DNA of 64,000 bases from Actinomadura syzygii (GTDB lineage Bacteria; Actinomycetota; Actinomycetes; Streptosporangiales; Streptosporangiaceae): assembly GCF_008085905.1 (NCBI RefSeq), contig NZ_VSFF01000003.1:1-64000 (forward strand), read 5' to 3'. The position numbers and the translations under genes are program-made. Position 1 is the first letter of the stretch. The number at the start of each line of letters is the position of its first letter. This document shows, in pieces, positions 59,020 through 64,000 of the stretch. The notes below the pieces were generated by a model. The model was given only the letters and a program-made list of their open reading frames with translations. It made no database searches and was not told the DNA's origin.

Positions 59020-61481
59020 GCGTCGAGGAGGGCCCGCGCCGCCGCGCGGTGCTCGGCCGCGGCGGACGGGTCGGCCTCGTCGAGGACGGCCGCGATCCCC
59101 TCGTGCGCCAGCGCCTCGGCGTGCCGGTTCCCGAGCCTCGGGGCCAGCTCCAGCGCCTCCCGGTGCAGCCGCAGCGCCTCGCCGGGCAGGCCCGCGAGGC
59201 GGCAGGTCTCCGCGTAGCCGTCCAGGAAGCGGATCTTCCAGTGCTCCTCGAACAGCTCGTCCAGCAGGGCGAACGCCTCGCGGTGCGCGGCGAGCGCGGC
59301 GTCGAACCGGCCCATCCGGCGCAGCGCGACGCCCAGGCAGTTGAGGCACCACGCCTCGTTGTGCCGGTGGCCGTCCTCGCGGGCCAGCTCCAGGGCCTCC
59401 CGCAGGTGCGCGACGGCCCGGTCGGGCTCCCGGTCGGCGACGGCCATGCCGAGCGTGATGCGGGCGGTCAGCGTGGGCGGCCACGCGGGGTCGGCGTGCG
59501 GGACGTCCAGCACCGCGCGGGCCAGCCGCGCCGCCTCCTCGCAGCGGCCGAGCTGGAGCATCGCCCAGCCCTCGTCCGCGGTCGCGTGCGCCGCGCCCGT
59601 GGGGCAGCCCGCCTCCGCGTACAGCTCGCCCGCCCGCCGGAACAGGCCGAGCGGCTCCTCGACGCGGCCCTCGTCCCAGCGCAGGTGGCCGCGCCGCAGG
59701 GTCAGGTCGGCCGCCGTCCTCGCGTCCCCGGACGCGGCGACGAGCGGGGCCGCCGCCTCGTACGCGGCGTCCGCCTCCGCCATCCGCCCCGCGTTGTACC
59801 GGGCGAAGCCGAGGTCGCTGTGCGCCTCGGCCAGCCGCAGCGGGTCGCCGAGCCGCCGCGCGGCGTCCAGCGACCGCTCGAACAGGGCGTTCAGGTGCGT
59901 TGTCCCGCACCGCCGGGCGAAGAACGCCCGCATGAAGCGCGGCAGCTCGGACACGTGGTCGTCGGCCCCGACCGCGGCCGCCGCCTCGAAGACGGCCATC
60001 AGGTTGGTGTACTCGGTGCCGAACCAGAGGAGCGCCGCGTGCTTGCCCGCGAACTCCGGCACCTCGGCCGTGGGCTCGCCCGCGGACACGTCCCGGTTCG
60101 GCGGCTGGTACGACATCGCCGCGTCGGCGGCGGCCGCCGCGCGCACGTAGTAGCCGAGGACGCGGCCGAGCGCCGCGTCCCGCTCGGCCTCCGGGTCCTG
60201 CTCGGCGGCGGCGCTCCGGGCGTGCCGCCGCACCAGGTCGTGCAGGCGGTAGCGGCCCGCCGCGGGCTGCTGGACGAGGTGCGCGTCGAGCAGGTCCTCC
60301 AGGGTCGCGCGGGCGGTGCGGAGCGGGACGTCGGCCAGCGCCGCCGCCACGTACTCGTCGAACGTCGAACCGGGCAGCAGGCCCAGCAGCCGGAAGAACC
60401 GGCGGCCCGCCCGGTCGAGCTGCCGGACCGACATCGCGAACGCCGTGTCGAACTCGTCGGCGCCCTCCGCCATCCGCTCGACGAGGATGCCGACCGTCCA
60501 GCCGGGGCGGTGCCGCAGCCGGGCGGCGGCCAGCCGCAGCGCGAGCGGCAGGTGGCCGCACAGCCGCAGCACCTCGGCGGCGGACTCCGGTTCGCGCGCC
60601 AGCCGCCCCGACCCGCCGGGGTCGCCGCTGGCGCGGGCGAGCAGCTCGGCGCTCTCGGCCGGGGACAGGACGTCCAGCGAGACCGGGGGCGCCTCGTCCA
60701 GGTCGAGCAGCCGGTTGCGGCTGGTGATCAGCGCGACGGACGGCCCCGCGCCGGGCAGCAGCGGGCGGACCTGGTCGGCGTCGACGGCGTTGTCGAGGAC
60801 GACCACGGCCCGCCGGTGCGCGAGCTCCGACCGCCAGCACGCGGCCAGCGGCTCGACGCCGCCCTCCTGCGGGATCCGCTCGGACGGGACGTCCAGCGCC
60901 GCGAGCAGCGTCCGCAGCGCCGGGTCGGCGCCGAGCGGCTCCCGGCCGTCGGTGAACCCGTGCAGGTCGACGTAGAGCTGCGCGTCGGGATAGGCGGCGG
61001 TGAGCCGGTGCGCGGCGTGCACCGCGAGGCACGTCTTGCCGACGCCCGCCATGCCGTCGACGGCGACGACGCCGCCCGCGTCCACCGCCGCGAGCACGGC
61101 GGCGAGCTCGGCCGCGCGCCCGGTGAAGTCGGGCACGTCGCGCGGCAGGTCGTTGCGGGGCGGGCGCGGCGCCCCGGCGGGCGGCGCCGGCGGCTGGACG
61201 TGGCGGCTGCTCTTCGGCGGCGCGGGCAGCGTGCTCGACGCCCGCTCCCACAGCGGGCGCAGCGGCCGGGGATCGCGCCTGACCAGGCGGCAGAGCGCGA
61301 GCACGGCCGACCACGGCGGGACCGTCCGCCCGCTCAGGTAGCGGGACAGCGACGACGAGCTGAGCTCCGTGTCGCGGGCGAGCGCCCGCACGCCGCGTCC
61401 GGACAGCTCCTGGAGCAGGCGCAGCCGTTCGGCCAGCTCGTCGCCGGGGTCCGCCTGTCTCGTCCCGTGCTGTGCCACCAC
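58992..61481 (-). CDS. XRE-type HTH / NB-ARC / TPR regulator
   Basis: The 829-residue protein opens with a helix-turn-helix (~17-75, [30 protein letters not shown]) and a Pro-rich linker. An NB-ARC ATPase follows, with P-loop GMAGVGKT at 143-150, Walker [10 protein letters not shown] and [10 protein letters not shown], then a winged helix and TPR repeats (~520-800). The ATPase part is closely similar to that of the SARP regulator at 40514 ([34 protein letters not shown]). The two are architectural relatives with different DNA-binding heads. GTG is the start. Role is likely ligand-gated transcriptional control; targets are unknown. Confidence 0.87.
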   Translation of the reverse strand: MVAQHGTRQADPGDELAERLRLLQELSGRGVRALARDTELSSSSLSRYLSGRTVPPWSAVLALCRLVRRDPRPLRPLWERASSTLPAPPKSSRHVQPPAPPAGAPRPPRNDLPRDVPDFTGRAAELAAVLAAVDAGGVVAVDGMAGVGKTCLAVHAAHRLTAAYPDAQLYVDLHGFTDGREPLGADPALRTLLAALDVPSERIPQEGGVEPLAACWRSELAHRRAVVVLDNAVDADQVRPLLPGAGPSVALITSRNRLLDLDEAPPVSLDVLSPAESAELLARASGDPGGSGRLAREPESAAEVLRLCGHLPLALRLAAARLRHRPGWTVGILVERMAEGADEFDTAFAMSVRQLDRAGRRFFRLLGLLPGSTFDEYVAAALADVPLRTARATLEDLLDAHLVQQPAAGRYRLHDLVRRHARSAAAEQDPEAERDAALGRVLGYYVRAAAAADAAMSYQPPNRDVSAGEPTAEVPEFAGKHAALLWFGTEYTNLMAVFEAAAAVGADDHVSELPRFMRAFFARRCGTTHLNALFERSLDAARRLGDPLRLAEAHSDLGFARYNAGRMAEADAAYEAAAPLVAASGDARTAADLTLRRGHLRWDEGRVEEPLGLFRRAGELYAEAGCPTGAAHATADEGWAMLQLGRCEEAARLARAVLDVPHADPAWPPTLTARITLGMAVADREPDRAVAHLREALELAREDGHRHNEAWCLNCLGVALRRMGRFDAALAAHREAFALLDELFEEHWKIRFLDGYAETCRLAGLPGEALRLHREALELAPRLGNRHAEALAHEGIAAVLDEADPSAAAEHRAAARALLDAYDGAAARR

Positions 61482-61660
61482 CGTGTCCCCGCCCCCTTCT
61501 GTCCCACCGCGAACGAAACTTAGTGGGACGAATCCACGCAGGTCAAAGCCGTGTCGGCTGTCCCACGGTGTCCCGCCGTCCTCGCCGCGCCGGGCCCGCC
61601 CGGCTGTTATTGAGTCACGCCCCGCAGGGAGGGGCGGTGACCGGGAAAAAGGAGAAGGAC

Positions 61661-62116
61661 ATGCAGGCTCGGATGCAGAACCCCGCGATGGTCCTGTCGG
61701 ACGCGATGCAGCCCATCCAGCAGGTGTTCAAGGCCGCGCACGGCGGCGGCGTGGACGCGCAGACCCTGGAGCTGGTGCACCTGCGGGTCAGCCAGATCAA
61801 CGGGTGCAGCGCGTGCGTCGACGCGGGCGCGAAGACGTCCCGGAAGGCGGGCGTGAGCGACGACCGGCTCGCCGCCGTCGCCGCGTGGCGGGAGGCCCCG
61901 TACTTCACCGACGAGGAGCGGGCGGCGCTCGCGCTGGCCGAGGCAGCGACGCGGCTGGCCGACCGTCCGGACGCGGTGAGCGACGAGGTCTGGGACGCCG
62001 CCGCGACCCACTACGACGAGAGGCAGCTCGCCGCGATCGTCCTGATGATCGGAGTGACGAACATGTTCAACAGGCTCAACGCGACCACCCGGCAGATCGC
62101 CGGGGCGTGGGGGTGA
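61661..62116 (+). CDS. AhpD/carboxymuconolactone decarboxylase-family protein
   Basis: The 151-residue protein has the AhpD-like active site [11 protein letters not shown] at ~45-55: the CxxC pair is present but the usual following His is Gly. Surrounding segments [29 protein letters not shown] and [21 protein letters not shown] fit the family. It may reduce peroxides or act in thiol repair. The start has AAGGAGAAGG upstream. The DUF1801 protein starts 8 bases after its stop, so the two probably form an operon. Confidence 0.87.
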   Translation: MQARMQNPAMVLSDAMQPIQQVFKAAHGGGVDAQTLELVHLRVSQINGCSACVDAGAKTSRKAGVSDDRLAAVAAWREAPYFTDEERAALALAEAATRLADRPDAVSDEVWDAAATHYDERQLAAIVLMIGVTNMFNRLNATTRQIAGAWG

Positions 62117-62124
62117 CCGGCGCC

Positions 62125-62556
62125 ATGACCTATGACGGATTCACGGCCGACGAGCGCGCCGCGATGAAGGAGCACGCCGGTGAGCTGAAGAAGACCGCGC
62201 GGCGCGCTCCGGGAAAGGCCAGGGCGGACGGCGAGCAGGACGTCCGCGCGAAGATCGCCGAGATGGAGGAGGCGGACCGCGTCCTCGCCGAGCGGGTGCA
62301 CGAGATCGTCCGGGCGGCCGCGCCGCACCTCGTCCCGAAGCTCTGGTACGGGATGCCCGCCTACGCCAAGGACGGCAAGGTGCTCTGCTTCTTCCAGAGC
62401 GCGCAGAAGTTCAAGGCGCGGTACGCGACGCTCGGCTTCAACGACGCGGCGAGCCTGGACGACGGCGCCATGTGGCCGACCGCCTTCGCCCTGACGAAGC
62501 TGACCGCCGACACCGAGGCGAGGATCACCGCCCTGGTCAAGCAGGCGGCGAGCTGA
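62125..62556 (+). CDS. DUF1801-family protein
   Basis: The 143-residue protein has a charged helical N-terminal part (~1-50) and a DUF1801/YdhG-like domain (~55-143; [60 protein letters not shown]). The biochemical role of the family is not settled; Bacillus Fra (YdhG) binds iron. ATG 62125 is chosen; GTG 62113 overlapping the previous stop is an alternative that would couple the genes. A strong terminator follows. Confidence 0.82.
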   Translation: MTYDGFTADERAAMKEHAGELKKTARRAPGKARADGEQDVRAKIAEMEEADRVLAERVHEIVRAAAPHLVPKLWYGMPAYAKDGKVLCFFQSAQKFKARYATLGFNDAASLDDGAMWPTAFALTKLTADTEARITALVKQAAS

Positions 62557-62571
62557 CCGTCCTGCGGCGAG

Positions 62572-62603
62572 GAGTGGCCCGGGGACCGATCCCCGGGCCA
62601 CTC
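62572..62603. terminator. Perfect 13-bp hairpin terminator
   Basis: GAGTGGCCCGGGG (62572-62584) pairs exactly with CCCCGGGCCACTC (62591-62603) around a 6-base loop, 16 bases after the DUF1801 stop. It separates that operon from the caspase locus. Confidence 0.85.
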
Positions 62604-62726
62604 GCCGTCTCCGCCCGGCCGCACCGCGTGGCCGCTAGCGGGCGCGGCCCCGTAATCGAATGCCCGCCGCCGGTGCCGAGTGTGACAATGCGGACGACGG
62701 CCGAGCGGCGCGGAGAGGCGGCGGTA

Positions 62727-63068
62727 GTGGCGGACGAGAAGACCGTGGAGCAGGCGGGGCCGATTCCCGTGGTGGTCGCGGGAGCGGAGCCGGTGGACGG
62801 CGAGAAGGGCCTGTTCTCGGCGGCGCGGGAGGCGGCGACCCGGGTGACCGACGTCGACCCGGCGCGGCTCGCGGCGAACCTGGCGGCGTTCTGCGCGTCC
62901 GTCCAGGCGGCGATCGACCAGGTGCCCGAGCGGTCCGGGCCGTTCCGGCTGGAGAGCTTCGAGGCCGTCGCGGAGATCACCGCGGGCGGGCAGTTCCGGC
63001 TGGTCGGCGCACTGCAGGGCCAGGTCAAGGGAGGCGTCAAGCTGGTCTTCGCGCGCCCGCCCGCGTGA
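62727..63068 (+). CDS. Trypco1-like small protein upstream of the caspase gene
   Basis: The 113-residue protein is a single alpha/beta domain: IPVVVAGAEPVDGEKGLFSAARE, a helical middle (VDPARLAANLAAFCASVQAAIDQV) and a beta-rich end (SFEAVAEITAGGQFRLVGALQGQVKGGVKLVF). This two-part layout resembles the trypsin-co-occurring domain family (Trypco1) found beside effector proteases in actinomycete conflict loci. GTG 62727 has GGAGAGG upstream; ATG 62688 is an alternative. Its stop overlaps the caspase GTG (GTGA), so the two are co-translated and probably act together. The family call is tentative. Confidence 0.6.
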   Translation: MADEKTVEQAGPIPVVVAGAEPVDGEKGLFSAAREAATRVTDVDPARLAANLAAFCASVQAAIDQVPERSGPFRLESFEAVAEITAGGQFRLVGALQGQVKGGVKLVFARPPA

Positions 63069-64000
63069 ACGGCGCGATCGTCGTCGGCTGCGCCGGGTAC
63101 GAGGACCCGGACCTCGCGCCGCTGCGCTACGCGCACCGCGACGCCCGGCGGCTCGCCGACGCGCTCGTCGCGTCCTGCGACGTCACCCCCGACACGCTGG
63201 TGGCCCTCCACGACGACGCGCCCGACCCGCGCCGCAGGCCGACCAGGACGAACGTGCTCCGCGCCCTCACCGACCGGAGCTGGCTCGACCGCGTCGACGG
63301 CGTCCTGTTCTTCTTCTTCAGCGGCCACGGGTTCCAGACGGCGGACGGCGCGCAGTACCTCCTCCCGATCGACTGCCTGCGCGGCGCGCTCGCCGACACC
63401 TCGCTCCGCTTCGACACGGTGGTGCGGCACCTGGGCGGCGCGCGGGCCGACCACTCCGTCCTGCTGCTGGACGCGTGCCGCAACGTCGTCGAGGGCGGTA
63501 AGGCCGCCCCGGACGCGCCGCCCCGGCTGGACGTCGCCGCGCTGTGCCCGCCGGGCATGGTGACCTTCTGCTCGTGCCGTCCCGGCCAGGTGTCCTACGA
63601 GGCCGAGACGCTCCAGGGCGGGGTGTTCACCGAGGCGCTCTGCGAGGCGCTCGGCGACCGCGGACGCTGCCGGACGATCTACGAGCTGGACGGCTACGTC
63701 ACCGCCCGCGTGCCGGAGATCGCGCGGGCCGCGGGGAGGCCCGTCCAGCAGCCCTTCAGCAGGGTGGAGCCGCTGGACGTCCAGCGCCTCGAGATCGTGT
63801 CGGCGCGGCGGTCGAACGAGTGGCGGGCCGCGACGCCGATCGGCGCGGAGCAGCGGTCCGGCCGGGCGCCGCGGGTCGCGGCGGACCCGCCGCGCGACCC
63901 GCTCGTCGCCGTCGACTTCGGCACCAGCTACTCGGCCGTGTCCTGGTCGGACGGCGAGACCGTCATGCTGCCGGGGACGGACGGCCGGACCCTCGTCCCC
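63065..64000 (+). CDS. Caspase-like protease fused to an Hsp70/actin-type ATPase domain (partial)
   Basis: Translation from GTG 63065 gives 312 residues before the window ends. Residues ~1-210 form a caspase/peptidase C14 fold: AIVVGCAGYEDPDLAPLRYAHRD, the catalytic His88 in FFFSGHGFQ and Cys138 in LLLDACRNV, then GMVTFCSCRPGQVSYE and GGVFTEAL. A linker leads to VAVDFGTSYSAVSWSDGET at ~281, the phosphate-1 loop that opens Hsp70/FtsA/actin-type ATPases. The full protein is therefore probably a caspase-Hsp70 fusion. It is coupled to the Trypco1-like gene by GTGA. A conflict or cell-death role is inferred from family context. Confidence 0.8.
   Translation, partial: MNGAIVVGCAGYEDPDLAPLRYAHRDARRLADALVASCDVTPDTLVALHDDAPDPRRRPTRTNVLRALTDRSWLDRVDGVLFFFFSGHGFQTADGAQYLLPIDCLRGALADTSLRFDTVVRHLGGARADHSVLLLDACRNVVEGGKAAPDAPPRLDVAALCPPGMVTFCSCRPGQVSYEAETLQGGVFTEALCEALGDRGRCRTIYELDGYVTARVPEIARAAGRPVQQPFSRVEPLDVQRLEIVSARRSNEWRAATPIGAEQRSGRAPRVAADPPRDPLVAVDFGTSYSAVSWSDGETVMLPGTDGRTLVP

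Noticed and set aside
57169..61314. 1381-codon minus-strand open frame
   Set aside because: Shadow of the NB-ARC and hexosaminidase genes in the wrong frame, composed of Arg/Gly/Ala runs.
57891..61523. Very long open frame on the plus strand across the MFS and NB-ARC genes
   Set aside because: Arginine/proline-rich and antisense or out of frame to two well-supported genes; a high-GC artefact.
1..64000. CRISPR arrays, tRNA or rRNA genes
   Set aside because: No regularly spaced 25-40 bp repeats and no recognisable tRNA or rRNA sequence was found when reading both strands; a tRNA scan would be decisive.

Overview
The window is very GC-rich, with GTG starts, four-base start/stop overlaps, SARP/NB-ARC regulators, a Bpa-like protein and F420-type oxidoreductases. 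This points to a filamentous actinomycete, probably Streptosporangiales (for example Thermomonosporaceae/Actinomadura). That placement is inferred from gene content; no rRNA or tRNA gene was seen.

Bases 1-38,000 form an anaerobiosis/dormancy island. Its genes are: an Rv2004c-like kinase and a CBS-BON protein; arginine deiminase with its permease; a CtpF-like P-type ATPase; a quinol-type nitric oxide reductase; a STAS protein; an ApbE/FMN-binding/ferric-reductase-like module with a divergent two-component system; a polysaccharide deacetylase; a metal ATPase fused to hemerythrin; a universal stress protein; a complete group 3b-type [NiFe] hydrogenase operon; an Rv1733c-like membrane protein; hypF-hypC-hypD-hypE; and a pyruvate formate-lyase locus. 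Thirteen copies of a palindrome GGGAC-N4-GTCCC (5 perfect, 4 with one mismatch, 4 with two) lie 58-210 bp upstream of starts in this island, and I saw none further right. Spacing and core match the DosR/DevR box of Mycobacterium tuberculosis, and several neighbours (Rv1733c, Rv1997/CtpF, Rv2004c, CBS and Usp proteins) are classical DosR-regulon families. No dosR/dosS homologue lies in the window.

The island is also eroding. It holds remnants of two Usp genes, a Crp-like gene, a sulfide:quinone reductase, an ABC exporter, and a pflB that has lost its catalytic cysteines and glycine-radical loop and runs into pflA. An IS256-family element (38,164-39,549) with an exact 8-bp target duplication marks the right side.

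Bases 39,500-46,400 hold a secreted protein, an AfsR/SARP-type regulator, a second secreted protein, a LexA-type repressor and a P450. Bases 46,380-54,650 are a co-directional flavoenzyme block: a small peptide ORF, an F420-type oxidoreductase, an FAD oxidoreductase, an SsuD-like monooxygenase, two SfnB/DszC-like enzymes, a flavin reductase and an SfnG-like monooxygenase. A divergent LysR gene at its head suggests organosulfur scavenging under CysB/Cbl-like control.

Bases 55,670-62,600 carry a GNAT acetyltransferase, GH20 hexosaminidase, MFS transporter, an XRE-NB-ARC-TPR regulator, an AhpD-like protein and a DUF1801 protein. The right edge enters a putative conflict/effector locus: a small Trypco1-like protein translationally coupled to a caspase-like protease that continues into an Hsp70/actin-type ATPase domain and is cut by the window end.
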